The notes under the pieces: model-generated | What the model was told of the DNA's origin: nothing | What the model saw: only the letters and a program-made list of their open reading frames with translations | Databases searched by the model: none | Position numbers and translations under genes: made by a program | Source of the DNA: Diphasiastrum complanatum | Taxonomy: Eukaryota > Streptophyta > Lycopodiopsida > Lycopodiales > Lycopodiaceae | DNA: 64,000 bases | Assembly: GCA_029204225.1 (NCBI GenBank) | Contig: CM055115.1 | Location: 9,489,911-9,553,910 of the forward strand | Reading direction: 5' to 3' | Part shown: positions 11,433 through 21,975 of the stretch, in pieces | Layout of the letters: each line of letters starts with the position of its first letter | Numbering within the stretch: the stretch's first letter is position 1

Positions 11433-11691
11433 TCGTAGTCGTGAGAATCATTTGACACATATGATTTGGATCGCTTATAAAAGAGATGATTTGGTTAAAT
11501 TTATAGGCAAAACCTTATATAATGTGCATCTGTTATATGGAAGACTCGAGTACTGGTCACTTACGAAAAAAATGTACTGTTATAACTTTGTTCACATACA
11601 AACTGAAGCAGCTAGGACATCGACAAGCAAAGATGTACCCCAAAAAAACAATTGATGATCGATGCAACAATAGAGACTGGTCATTTTCTTT
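11433..11691 (+). pseudogene. Rearranged copia gag tail with zinc-knuckle remnant
   Basis: After the gag helices the text jumps to a stretch reading IAYKRDDLVKFIG, then a degraded zinc knuckle in another frame (CYMEDSSTGHLRK..C). The same order is found on the minus strand at 57740-58110 and 30950-31285. A deletion near 11575 removed part of the text kept in the other two. At 11692 it is cut and joined to inverted repeat Z. Confidence 0.55.
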
Positions 11692-13509
11692 TCAGTTACA
11701 ATAGGAAAAAGTCCAAAACAATTTCTGTTATATCAAAAATCATTTACTAGTATGTGAAACCGTACTAGTCTGATCTTTTGAATATAATTCACCATAGGAT
11801 TTTACTGGAAATAAAATCAGTTATGTAATTTCTATTACGACAAATTTTCCAATCAAATTGGACTGTTTTTCCTTTTTATTGGCTGGTTTGGCATTACTCC
11901 GTTAATATTGATAAAACCTATCCAAACACAGAATATAAAATTACATGAATGGAAATCCCACCAATAGAATTTCAATAATTCTTGAACCATATCCTGTCAG
12001 ATTTACTGTCTAGATAAAGAATACCATTCCCACTCATTCAATCTGATCATTTCATATTGTTTGATGATTTTAATCAAATTTAACGAGTATCTTGCACAAA
12101 CATTTCTTTGACTGATAGAATTCTAGCGATCAACATCAATTAGAAAACTATTAGACAAGTAGCTTTCAAATTTTTACCAAATTGAAATTCAACAACAAAG
12201 AAAAAAATTCAAATTTTAACTTTCAATCTGGGAGTTCCCAACTCCAAAAGTAAAAAGAATGACAATACAATAAACCTGTCCGCAATTTCATTGCAGTTCC
12301 TCCTGTCAATTTTAACTTATCTATCACCACAAAGTAATTTAGACTTAGTGAAAACACTGTGACCAATTAGGAGTGATAAACTCAATTTAATGAATTCACT
12401 AAAGGAGCATGATGCAAGACTGGAGTTTTCAACATGTTTGGGTGCCATGCATCACCATCCTAGGTGGTCACGTGTCGCCGACAAGACCGTGCTTGAAGGG
12501 ACCCACTGTGCTATGCCTATATAGTGGTGGGGTTTCTCTCTTTCCATTCACTCAATCTACCCAGGAGTTCGTGGATGGAGAGCACGTGCATGAGCCGGGA
12601 TGCATCTTTAGGCTAGGAGATGTGTGCTAGGGAGAGTAGAGTGGGTATGGGATGCCAGTTATCATAGGAGGCTTGACCGGGCATGATTATGTCAATTGCT
12701 CCAGTGCATGGGGGTGGGTCGGTTGTGACCCTACGGATGGGCAGTTACGGTGCATCGTCACTGGTATGGGGTGTGTGGAACCTTTAAGGCAGTCGATGAT
12801 CCTAGGGAGTTGTAACATATTCCCAATCATTATTCTTGTTAATACATTCTGAATATGCACGTGAATTAGATATTGGCCATTGAGTTGAAGAGAATCCATA
12901 GGAATAAGAGTCTCCAATAGAAGCCACTTTAAGCTCTTGTGAAATGGATCCATGAGGCATTGAACAAGAATTCGAGTAATGATATGAGTTGGATTTCTAT
13001 GCGATAATGAAATCTCTTCATTGCTAGTAGTATCCATGTTGAATACCTCATACTCCATTAGATTGTTGTCAAAAATAAAATCATTCACTAAAGCTCCCAA
13101 ATCAAACTGAAATGGTTCGCATATCGGGTTCTTAAAATAGCCACTCAATTTCAAGCCATGGAATATTGGTGCTGTATAGTCCTCATTCTGAAAGTCTGGT
13201 GAATGTCTTGATCGACTTTCTTTGAGCATAACACTATTCTCGATTTGAAGACCAAAAAAGCTCTTCATGTGATCAAGATGAATGTGACAAATTGAACTTC
13301 TCAAGGAAGTTGGTAAGTGCACTACATCTAGTAGGGCTTGGGAATCTCTAAAGAAGGTTTATGAGTCCAAGTTTACATCAAGGGTTCTAACCCTTAGGAG
13401 TCAAATCTTTTCAAGTTTTTAAAATAAGGATGAAAGTGCTTATGCTTTTGTTTTGAGGGTTAAAGCATTCAATGATGAGTTAGCATGTATTGATGAAAGA
13501 CTTAAGGAG
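11692..13509 (-). repeat. Right arm of the 1.8-kb inverted repeat of locus 1
   Basis: Reverse complement of 3245-5062. It holds inverted repeat Z (about 11740-12400), the gypsy LTR variant, segment X in its longer form and copia gag. The inner breakpoint (5062 / 11692) is the same base pair seen from the two sides. The outer breakpoint is at the gag codons for DERLKE. Confidence 0.9.
12402..12850 (+). mobile_element. Gypsy LTR copy, right arm
   Basis: Mirror of 3904-4352, with TATA-like CCTATATAGTGG near 12516 and the same extra ~50 bp. It lacks the first ~37 bp of the LTR, where it is joined to repeat Z. No polypurine tract or integrase end precedes it. Confidence 0.7.
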
Positions 13510-13840
13510 ATAGCACTTGTTCAAGTAGTTTTCAATGGCTTGTTGGATGATCATGCTAATCTTGCTCAAAGTTTTGTTATTCAAAAGACATTGCCAAGTA
13601 TTGTGGACATGCAAGAAATCTTGGTGAATAAGGAGTTTAGGCTTCTATCAAGTGGAGGATCCACTTCCACATCTCAACCTGGAAAGGAGGAGGCTATGTT
13701 CTCAAAGGGCAAGTTCAAGGGCAACAACAAAGTCAAGTGATCTAAAGGACAATCTCAAGGTGAGTCTTCTACTTTTGTTGGCAAGAAGAAAGATAAATCT
13801 AAGCTTAAATGCTTCTATTGTGGAGTCAAAACATGGCAAG
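13189..13840 (+). pseudogene. Copia gag (UBN2) with zinc-knuckle start, truncated
   Basis: Reads ALHVIKMNVT, AWESLKKVYESKFTSRVL, a stop after SQIFSSF, then an open frame ESAYAFVLRVKAFNDELACI, DERLKEIALVQVVFNGLLDD. It runs on through a Lys-rich linker and frameshifts into KDKSKLKCFYCGV, the first half of a CCHC knuckle, before being cut near 13840. The conserved helices fit the copia UBN2 gag family. It may belong to the same family as the pol at 1-3149, with which it shares orientation, but the order is gag after pol, so they are not one element. Confidence 0.85.
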
Positions 13841-14496
13841 GTTGCCATCGATGGGACCAAGTCCCGACATTTGTGACATTGTGCAGCACATATATGACAT
13901 AGTGTACTTATGACAAGGATGTGTGTACATTGTAAAAATTGAAAAGTACTGTATTGATAGATTTCTGCCATCGTAGGACACTTAAGATTTCAATTCCAAC
14001 AGTTTGTCCTTTCATGAATTGTATCCCAAGGGATCAATCACAAATTTGAGTTTATTGAACTTCTGCCTTAAACAATTGCAATTGATGATCATATGCCTAT
14101 AGCTCGTAGTGATGAAATTAATTTTTTTTTTGTAATTAATAAATTATATTGTTCATGCTCTTTTTGATTGAAAGACACTTAACGAATTAAGTTCTCTTTT
14201 TGGCTTGTAAAACTTTGTGCCCGTTCAGATATATTCTAAGCAAAATGCTGACGCAATGGTAATACTACAAAGGAGCCATAGTAAAGGCCACGAGCAATTG
14301 AGACAGAGCAATCACAATTACAATTTTCTCTACCAAGTAAATTGTAGACCTCAATTATCTTGCCTTTCAAGAATATAAACAACGATAAAAGATTTCTATT
14401 TTTGTCAGTTAATTTGATGCCATGTTACTCCTCAATATCCAGCTAGTAAAGAATCTTGCGATAGTCATTCTAGATGTGCAACTAGCGAAGAATCAC

Positions 14497-15441
14497 TCAA
14501 CAAAATTTCGTTACTGCAGAAATGAGTTTTGTCCTACCCGCGACTATGTCATCAAAAAGATCACGTACGGTGCACTCCAAACTTTCCAAACCACAGTTCA
14601 GACTGTTTAAGCTATGCCGAAGCTCCGTAACATCTGACATTCGCAATTCGAACGAGCGCGGAACCTGTTCTCCAAATGACTGAAATTCAATGAAAAAATT
14701 ATCCACATGAGCTTGCATGTTTCCAAATTCTCGTAGAAGGATTTTCTCTTTCGTTTCCTCACTGAACCGCAAGCCAATTCGTTCGATAAGCGTTTGATGT
14801 GAATTAGACGTAGATTTAGCCCATTCGCCCGTCGAACAAATCGCAATCAGTTTAGCGGAGTAAGAACTATCCATGTGAAGGAGTCCAAACAGAAGAATCA
14901 TTGAAACGAAAGAAATTATGCTCTTCATGGGGTAAATTACTGCGCAAGGATCAAATTGCTTTGCATATCTGCTACCAAAATACCAAAGCTCCTCCTCTGC
15001 CTCAAGTTTCATATCAACAAGTTGCTTGTTTGCTTGATGTATTCTGGACATCTCTCGTCGGCAATGACTTAGAGCCTGAACTATGGTATCATAATCATCC
15101 CCACCTGCTTGAAGAGCTTCAACAGCTATATGGACTACCGGCCCATAAATTCGCAATCTGGAAATACCCGTCATCAAAGCTTTATAAACATTCATAAGTC
15201 GCACTGTCTCATCCATCAGAGTACTAAAGCATTTTAATGGAAAAACAACCTTCTCCGCTAAATCCAAAACGGCTGCAAGGGAAGATCTGAGGATATCCAC
15301 AGCATACTGCATCCAGTCTATTGTGAAAAACTTATCTCCAATTGACTCTTCCAATTTTTGCAGACATGACAACAAATTGTCGTGAAATGACATATTGGCA
15401 GCACCATGACCGTGAGATCGCAGCGAATTCACAAAAACCAT
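14497..15441 (-). CDS. BPS1-like protein, copy A (314 aa)
   Basis: Single uninterrupted frame. Starting at the first Met gives MVFVNSLRSHGHGAAN before the second Met (MSFHDNL); the second start would give 298 aa. The layout resembles the BYPASS1/BPS1 plant family: an N-terminal helical region with SIGDKFFTIDWMQYAVDILR, a long helical middle (REMSRIHQANKQLVDMKLEA), a hydrophobic segment at about residues 174-195 of the long form (SIISFVSMILLFGLLHMD), then the ICSTGEWAKSTSN region and helices. BPS1 proteins restrain a root-to-shoot signal; no enzyme activity is known. Family assignment rests on pattern memory. Copy B is about 94 percent identical. The absence of introns fits the family. Confidence 0.72.
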   Translation of the reverse strand: MVFVNSLRSHGHGAANMSFHDNLLSCLQKLEESIGDKFFTIDWMQYAVDILRSSLAAVLDLAEKVVFPLKCFSTLMDETVRLMNVYKALMTGISRLRIYGPVVHIAVEALQAGGDDYDTIVQALSHCRREMSRIHQANKQLVDMKLEAEEELWYFGSRYAKQFDPCAVIYPMKSIISFVSMILLFGLLHMDSSYSAKLIAICSTGEWAKSTSNSHQTLIERIGLRFSEETKEKILLREFGNMQAHVDNFFIEFQSFGEQVPRSFELRMSDVTELRHSLNSLNCGLESLECTVRDLFDDIVAGRTKLISAVTKFC

Positions 15442-15725
15442 GGCGTTGTTTCTTTAGGCAGAGTTAAGGAAGCAACCTTTGCCGTCTGTGTATTTTGCAG
15501 AAATCAAGGTAAGGCTACCTGCCTACCGCTGTACCTTCTGAAATAGCTTGAGAACGTTGTCAAGAAAAAAAAATTATGAAGTAAAATTCGCCTTGAGATT
15601 TTCGACGAACCCAGCTACGGATTATCACTGACTCAGAGGTTCGAAGGAATTTATTGAGTTCCGCCCTCTGTCTCTTACATTCAACACGTCTGCATTCAAG
15701 TAAGGCTGTTCTTGGCAAATCGTTC

Positions 15726-15797
15726 GCGCTCTCACTCTCGCTCGCTCGCGCTCTCACTCTCGCTCGCTCGCGCTCTCTCTCTCTCTCTCTCTCTCTC
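15726..15797. repeat. CT microsatellite with a 20-bp tandem duplication
   Basis: The unit CGCTCTCACTCTCGCTCGCT occurs twice in tandem at 15726-15765, then a run of CT to 15797. Open frames of Leu-Ser or Arg-Glu through this tract are artefacts of the repeat. Confidence 0.85.
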
Positions 15798-15838
15798 AAT
15801 CAAGTGTGTGGTGTTCTCTCTATGGATCTCTATTTATA
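15771..15838 (-). promoter_or_regulatory. Probable TATA box and GA-rich leader of BPS1-like copy A
   Basis: On the minus strand TATAAATA (15831-15838) is followed by a purely GA-type microsatellite (15771-15797 on the plus strand as CT) and further imperfect GAGCGAGC units to about 15726. The coding start is 330-390 bp downstream. TATA plus a CT/GA tract is a common plant core-promoter layout. Copy B has the same arrangement with a different repeat length. Confidence 0.55.
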
Positions 15839-16514
15839 TGCTATTTGGACACCTTCAAAACCCTAGTCGTTACATAATATGTAGTACCCTAGAACGTGAC
15901 TAAATGCATATTGGACCCCTAAGAGGGCTAAAACTTGGGACCAAAAAACACTTGGGATACCAACCCAAAAAAGTGATCCAAGGGAGTTGCCTGGAATATG
16001 ACTAGGTAATAGAATGCTATGGTTAACCTCGGTACTCGTTATTTATTTAGATATGTCGGACTATGCATCACATTTTCAAGTTGCACCGCATGCCAAAGTG
16101 CTATTTGTCTTTCAAAGAAAAGCAAATATGTCAACAAGGTGAGGATGAGGGTCTTTAGCTAGAGCCTGCACTACATCATGGGTGACTAGGAGGAGGCTAT
16201 GCTAGACATCACTAGTTGGCCTTTAGGTATCATGATTCAGCCCTATCTCCTCAGGCTTTACTATGAAGAATTTAGGATTTCACTTTTAGGTTGTTTACAC
16301 GTTGCAGACTGATAGACGTTATAACAATTTGTGATTTGCTTTTATGAAATTTGGATAATGGAATTATAGAAGTTGGAACTACATGCCATTCATCGTTTAT
16401 GTATGTACTACAATTTCAGACTTGTCACTGTATTCTGATTATGGTAAGAAGCATTACTTCCCCTCGCATCAGACAATACGAGGTGATAATTATAAAAGAT
16501 TACTGCATTAACTT

Positions 16515-17890
16515 GAAGTAGACATTAGAATCAGCCATAAAGTGCTTTGTGGAGCTTGTAGACATGATGCTTCATACCTTCGTGAACGTATCCTTCAAGC
16601 TGGAGCATGTAGATGTCTTTTTCGATGATTATGTTCAAATAAGTTGTCTATACATCGAGTTGATGTACTTCAAGGTCGGCTGCTGCAACATATGATAGGA
16701 GGGCTCGTATCAATGAATGCTTGACTACTAGACTGAAAGTCTCATTTTAGTCAATGTTGGGGATCTGAGCGAATGCTCGTGCTACTAGTCGAGCCTTCCT
16801 TCGATCATAGCTCCATTGGCATTGTACTTGATGTTAAAGACCCATTTGCAATCAATAAGATTGTTGCCAGAGGGAGCTTCGACTAGTGACCATGTCTGGT
16901 TCTTGATCAGAGAGGAATACTCTATGTTCATCGCTTCTCTCCAAACATTAAAGTCTGGTTGTCTAAGTGCCTCTTCGACGGTAGTCGGCTCATGTATTAA
17001 AAGACATGCCAAAACTCAGGAATGTACTCTGTGGGCTATGTGCGCACTCAGTTTGATCTTCTTGGAGGAGGTGCCGTTGGCTGCCAATCCTTGGATTTGT
17101 TGTTGCTGAGTAACAACAACTTCTTTGTCTGACTCGTTGTCGGGTAGTCCATCGACTATAGGCACACTTGAGCCCGAGACTCGAATTGTCGTACTGGAGG
17201 CAGAGGCATCAAAGGTTTGCATGGAACTTTGCATTTGCCTTTGAAATCGTCAAACTGATCCTCGATAAAGACTGTATCCCTACTGAATAAAATCGTATAG
17301 CTTGGTCAGATGAAGTGTATCCAATAAGGATGGTCTTGAGACCTTGGAAGTTGAATTTCTTCCTCGTCTCCTTTGGGATCTGCGCATAGGTGATGCATCC
17401 GAACACTCGAAGGTTCTTCATTGAAGCCTTAGAACCTGTCCAAACCTCATGTGGTGTTTTGCCTACGAGGGCCTTAGTCGAACATTTGTTTTGAACATCA
17501 GCTGTAGTGGGGAGAGCTTCAACCCTAGAAGCTCTTCGACAAAGATTCATGTGCCAGCATACATTTGGCTGCCTCGACCGGGGTACGATTCTTCCTCTCG
17601 GCTAAGCCATTAGATTGAGGCAAATAAGGAGTGATAAATTGTTGTTCAATGCCTTGGCTCTAGGAATACTCCTTGAACTTAGTAGAGATGTACTCTCCAC
17701 CATTATTGGACCTCAGGGCTTTGATTTGTCTGCCAATTTCTTTCTTTGCATGCTCCTTGAAGATTCTGAAACAATTGAAAGCTTTTGACTTCTTCTTGAT
17801 AAAGTACATGAAAGATTATAAAACGACCCCCAAATAGACTGCCAATCTAAGGAAATTGCTAACGGAAGTCGTTCTATACCACAATTATAG
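16515..17890 (-). pseudogene. Copia B integrase and N-terminal RT
   Basis: Minus strand from about 17810: integrase after its second Asp, with LAERKNRTPVEAAKCM, KTPHEVWTGSKASMKNLRVF and GCITYAQIPKETRKKF. A linker follows (MQTFDASASSTTIRVSG). RT then begins at EEALRQPDFNVWREAMN and ends at YKLHKALYG near 16515, before the catalytic YVDD. Several stops and frameshifts are present. The upstream boundary (17810-17890) does not match other copia B copies. Confidence 0.88.
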
Positions 17891-18819
17891 CTCAAGCTCC
17901 ATTGGGTTATGGAGTCGACTTATGAGCAAGAGTCTAAGAATGGTTTAGAAGAGCACAACTCTATTCTTCATTTGCTTAGAGATTCAGCATTGCTCAACAA
18001 AAAGATGAATAGCCATTGTAATGGGCTCATAGGCTCAAGAGTCGGACAACAATAGGTGATGAGGAGTATATCACTTGCTAGGGCACTCACATTCAAAGGC
18101 TATACAGATTGACAGATGCTTAAATAGCATATGAGCAAATTCGTGTCCATGGTTCATAAATATAGCACTTGGATGAATAGCTTTTCTTGGATATTAGTGA
18201 CCTAAACACCAAACCCATACATAAACATCTTCAAGGGAGTGCAAGACTTCAGGTTTGGCTTGACTAGATGAAACAGTCAAACATTCTCACACTACAAATG
18301 AGTCTCATAGTAGAAGGTCGGTCCATCTCAATAACAGAAGTTAGGCTTTCAAGTCTCCAATGCTATAATCACAAATAACAATAGTTGGCATTTGAACCTG
18401 GGTTCCCTCCACAATACACTTCTTATACCTCAGAGGCATTGATTCTTGGTTATAGGAATTAGGAGCCGTAGGGCACGGAGCAACCACGACAGCGATGAAG
18501 TATAAGCAGGGCTAGGTAGGTTAGGAACCGCAGGCAGGATCGCGGCAGCAGGGAAACCACGCGGCCAGGCAGGTTAACGTGGCCAGAGGGAGAGCGAGCC
18601 AGACAAGCAAGGAAACCACGCAGCCAGGCAACAAGAGGAGAAGAAGGTCTGCTGGAGCAGGGTTGCGGTTAGGTGAGGGAGGTCGCAAGAGGGAAAGAAA
18701 CGAATCTGATGGCATGCAGGCAGATTGGAGGAGGGAGCGGGAATAGGTTGAGGGATGAGCATAGTGATGGCCTCTCCTTCACAGATGGGAAATGGGCAGG
18801 GTGAGGAGCTACATCACGG
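17891..18819. other. No gene recognised; short GC-rich repeats
   Basis: About 900 bp. The part to 18470 shows nothing recognisable. At 18500-18720 the sequence turns GC-rich, with near-repeats such as GGAAACCACG and CCAGGCAG. The open frames there are short and proline-rich without domain features. It is the left flank of the LTR element inserted at 18825. Confidence 0.5.
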
Positions 18820-18824
18820 CTATC

Positions 18825-20045
18825 TGTTGTAAAGCTACCTTTACAAGCTTTACTTCCGGCGCCACTGGCGCCAGCATCGTCCCTGGCGCCAGCTGTTGCT
18901 GCTCCCGGTGCCAATGGTGCTGGCGCCGCTCCCAGCACCACTGTGACCAGAATCCAACCGGCGCCAAGTTCCTATGGCTGAAAATCTTTGATTGGTTTTA
19001 GTGAAGTCCAAAGAGCTCAGATCGATGTGCAATCACCTCACACGATCTAGGCATGATTAAAGGAAGCCTGGGGATCAATAAAATCTAGCGAGAGAAAATG
19101 ATTTTCTAGAGAGAAAAACGTGCTTTACCAGCCTGGGTAGAGTGCTTGGTATGAGAGGGGGTGCCGAATACCACCAATACTATAGGGGAGTGCGGGTTGC
19201 GACTCAGGGCGAGCTCCAACCAAGTCTCAGCCTCCCTTGCTGAAATGTTGTCCTGGCACTCGCCTTGGCATGCCCGCTCCCCGGAGACTAGGGTCGGTCA
19301 CACACTTGAAATGTAACCTTCTTAGATTTATCAATAAAGTAGGATTTTCATCAAACTGACTTTGATTACCTTCTGGGTTTCAGTGTTCGGTAAAAGCGCC
19401 AGTTGTAAGGCCGCTTCAAAATTTTTAAGTTGGCACATAGCTGAGGGTCGTATCCCGGGACGCTAGCGGTATGCCGTCGGGACCATTCGGTCCGTGGCGC
19501 TAGCGGTATGCTGTCGGGATCATTTGGTCCAGGAACTGGTTGTCTCCATATCTGTCGTGGCTTGTGGTTCTGAGTGTTCCTTGCATGAATGTGAATGGGT
19601 TAAGCTCTTGGGGAACGGGCTCTAACCTGTCGGCTAAGTTGGATGGCTTGCTTGGGTGGAAGTAACCTGTTTATGGCTGTCCAGTCTGGCATGGCGCCAG
19701 GTTGGCTTCCAGCACTCATGACGAAGCTTTCAATTGGTTAAGTCTGATGTAAGTCAGACCGCTTGCTTGGAATGGATGTTACTCGTTTGTAACAAAGCTT
19801 CGAGTTGGTTAAGTTTGATGTATGTCGGGCGGCTTGTTTGGAGGGAAGTCACCCACATCGGGACCCCCGATCTGGCATGGCGCCAGGTTGGATCTCAATG
19901 TTGGTTTTCGGAACTTCAAGTTGGTTAAGTCTAATCGTTGTTGGCGAGTTGGCTGCTTGTATGTCAAGTGGGTTTGGATGGCAAGAGTTGAAGGCTAGGA
20001 AGCTAAGTCGTGGTTCCCAGCTCCCTTTGGGATGCCTGCGCTACA
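18825..20045 (+). repeat. 5' LTR of the LARD-like element
   Basis: TG..CA ends. The first ~140 bp carry a cluster of GGCGCC palindromes, unusual in this AT-rich window. AATAAA signals occur near 19057 and 19334. The later part has imperfect ~70-bp repeats built on TTGGTTAAGT.TGATGTA (19735-19940). Confidence 0.92.
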
Positions 20046-20047
20046 TG

Positions 20048-20060
20048 TGGTATCAGAGCC
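20048..20060 (+). other. Primer binding site, initiator tRNA(Met)
   Basis: TGGTATCAGAGCC, complementary to the 3' end of plant initiator tRNA(Met), 2 bp downstream of the LTR end ..GCGCTACA. It fixes the 5' LTR boundary and the plus orientation. Confidence 0.93.
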
Positions 20061-20279
20061 GACTGGTCGGTCAACTATGTGGATCTCAAGGAAATGGCCA
20101 TTGTTTGGGGTTCATCAAGACAACTGTTGTGCAAGGTGCTGCCCACAGTGTAAGCACGGGTGCGTCCACAGTCGGGGTGGTTGGCAGAACGGGGGCTTGA
20201 TGAGTCAAGGTGCTACCCTTGATGTGTAAGCACGGTCAGTTTCCGCGGTTCGGGCCTGGCGCCGTCTGCACGTAGGACA

Positions 20280-20790
20280 GATGAGGCAATGTGCTGCCAT
20301 TAGGTTGGTGTAAGCATGGTCTGTGCCTTGTGGGGTGCGGGGTGACATATTCGCGATAGCCACCTATTCGCTATCGACCAAATTTGGTGGGGGCGTTACT
20401 GAGGCAATGTGCTGCCTAACGGTGAAAGCACGGGTGCGTCCACGACTTGGGTGGTATGCTGCCGATCGTTTAGCTATAAGGGCTATCAACTAGATTTGGT
20501 GGGGGCGTTACTGAGGCAATGTGTTGCCTAACGGTGAAAGCACGGGTGCGTCCACGGGGGTGGTATATTCAAGGATAGCTGCCGTTCGTTTAGCTAGAAG
20601 GGCTATAGACCAAATTTGGTGGGGACGTTACTGAGGAAATGTGCTACCTAACGGTGAAAGCACGGGTGCGTCCACGATTGGGGGGTATGCTGCCGATCGT
20701 TTAACTATAAGGGCTATCAACCAAAAAGTGGTGGGGTGTGACTGAGGCAATGTGCTGCTTAATGTGAAAGCACGGATAGTTGGAGGGGTG
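20280..20790 (+). repeat. Tandem repeats of about 115 bp in the LARD interior
   Basis: Each unit begins GTTACTGAGGCAATGTGCTG, continues with GTGAAAGCACGGGTGCGTCC and ends with GGGCTATCAACC-like text and TTTGGTGGGG. Starts are near 20396, 20510 and 20627, with partial units at 20280 and 20745. The spacing of about 114-117 bp and unit-to-unit differences of around 10 percent indicate an old tandem array in the leader of the element. Confidence 0.85.
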
Positions 20791-20991
20791 TCCTATGTGG
20801 GCTGATTCTGTGATCGATTTGTATGGGCACGTCCAGGCAAAGGTCCGTTGGCAGGACCATCTGAAAGGGGGACCTTGTCTTTGTTACTTGTTAGTAAACC
20901 TGCCTGAGTGTCTTACTTGTATGTATTCATGGTGAGTCTTAGTACTCGTGCTTTGCCTGGTTTGCATGATTGCTTGTGATACAAGGAACTG

Positions 20992-21153
20992 ATGGCTCGA
21001 GAAGGAACCTTTCTTTTGAAGGCTGATACCATCAAACGAAGAGGACTACAAAATTTGTGGGACGGATTTGCAGTTCAAGTACTCGCACGTGAACGGCAAC
21101 GAAACGACTCAATGTTTGTAAAGGATGGATGGCTAGCCTATTTCTTGGGTTAG
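20992..21153 (+). CDS. Small open frame in the LARD interior (53 aa), unknown
   Basis: ATG at 20992 opens MAREGTFLLKADTIKRRGLQ, followed by LWDGFAVQVLARERQRNDS and a Trp-containing end, stop at 21151. No gag, protease or RT motif is present. It lies about 950 bp after the 5' LTR, where gag would start, so it could be a gag relic or chance. No other copy in the window tests it. Confidence 0.2.
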   Translation: MAREGTFLLKADTIKRRGLQNLWDGFAVQVLARERQRNDSMFVKDGWLAYFLG

Positions 21154-21689
21154 TTTCATTTGCGACAACGCCTACCAGACGCAAGCAGGAAGTCAAAAGT
21201 TGGAAAGGGCAATTTCAGGGGAGATCTTCCATGGAGTAGTTGGTCTTCATTTTGGGACGGCCACCTTCGGAACTGAAACTTACTGAGCATGGGTGATATC
21301 CAGTATCAGTTGGGTTTTTCCTTAAAGGGGAAAGACTAGGATCCTCTTCAGAAATTGGCAACAAGTTGGATCGAGCCATAATCCTAGCAGATGGGAAGCA
21401 AAGTGTTGGAAAGGCTTTTTGTCCGAAGAACTATACTCTAAGTCCGATCAGCTAATTTTATAAGTGGAGGGGAACTATCACACACACCTCTCTCCTGGGG
21501 CAAATTTTGAATGAAAGTTGATAAAAACGGGGGCAAATTCAAGGTGACCTAGCCATACTCACACGAGAAGAATGGCGAACTTTGGACCTAATAAGTTGAC
21601 AAGTTTTTGTTGTGGAAAGGAAAGCTTGTTATAGGCTTTCTCTGGACCAGCAATGATGAGAAAAATATGAGTACAATAGCTTGTGTCAC

Positions 21690-21975
21690 GTGTAAGGCAG
21701 CTGATCAATGAAGGAACTGTGAAAGTTGAGTCTTGCATGAGAGACTTGGTATTTCGAACGAACGCTAAGGGACAGTTCGTATTGAGATCGGACTAGTGCA
21801 AACTCTGGGTGCATGTGTTTGATTCAAAGAGAGCTAATTGAAGCCAAGCTCGATGTACACTTCTTGTTTTGACTGTGAGGCAACTGACCAGTGATGGAAT
21901 TGTGAAAGTCAAGTTTTGCGTGATGGACATGGTGCTTCAAACAAAACGCTAAGAGATAGTTCGTATGCGGATCAA
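21690..21975 (+). repeat. Two diverged ~145-bp tandem units in the LARD interior
   Basis: The pattern GGCA(G/A)CTGA(T/C)CA.TGA.GGAA.TGTGAAAGT..AGT.TTGC.TGA occurs at about 21695 and 21880, each followed by ACGCTAAG(G)GA(C/T)AGTTCGTAT. It is an internal duplication with no coding capacity. Confidence 0.6.

Larger units (their letters stand above)
13887..16473 (-). repeat. Left copy of the inverted segmental duplication with the BPS1-like gene
   Basis: Inverted relative to 34335-36890, positions summing to about 50800. It contains the whole BPS1-like gene, about 560 bp of 3' flank and about 1 kb of 5' flank. By eye the arms agree at about 95 percent with scattered small indels. Both ends break against copia sequence: gag at about 13840-13887 and RT at about 16473-16515. 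The 16.0-16.47 kb part has no gene. Confidence 0.9.

Noticed and set aside
15654-15903. Ser-Leu-rich and Arg-Glu-rich open frames around 15.56-15.9 kb and 34.8-35.24 kb
   Set aside because: They are translations of CT/GA microsatellites in the leader of the BPS1-like genes.
18521-19032. GC-rich overlapping open frames suggesting an Ala/Pro-rich protein
   Set aside because: They cross the boundary into the LARD 5' LTR and its GGCGCC cluster, are short, and have no domain features.
20048-20060. A tRNA gene suspected at GGTATCAGAGCC
   Set aside because: It is only the 13-nt primer complement next to an LTR end; no cloverleaf follows. The same applies near 30038, 43416 and 57548.
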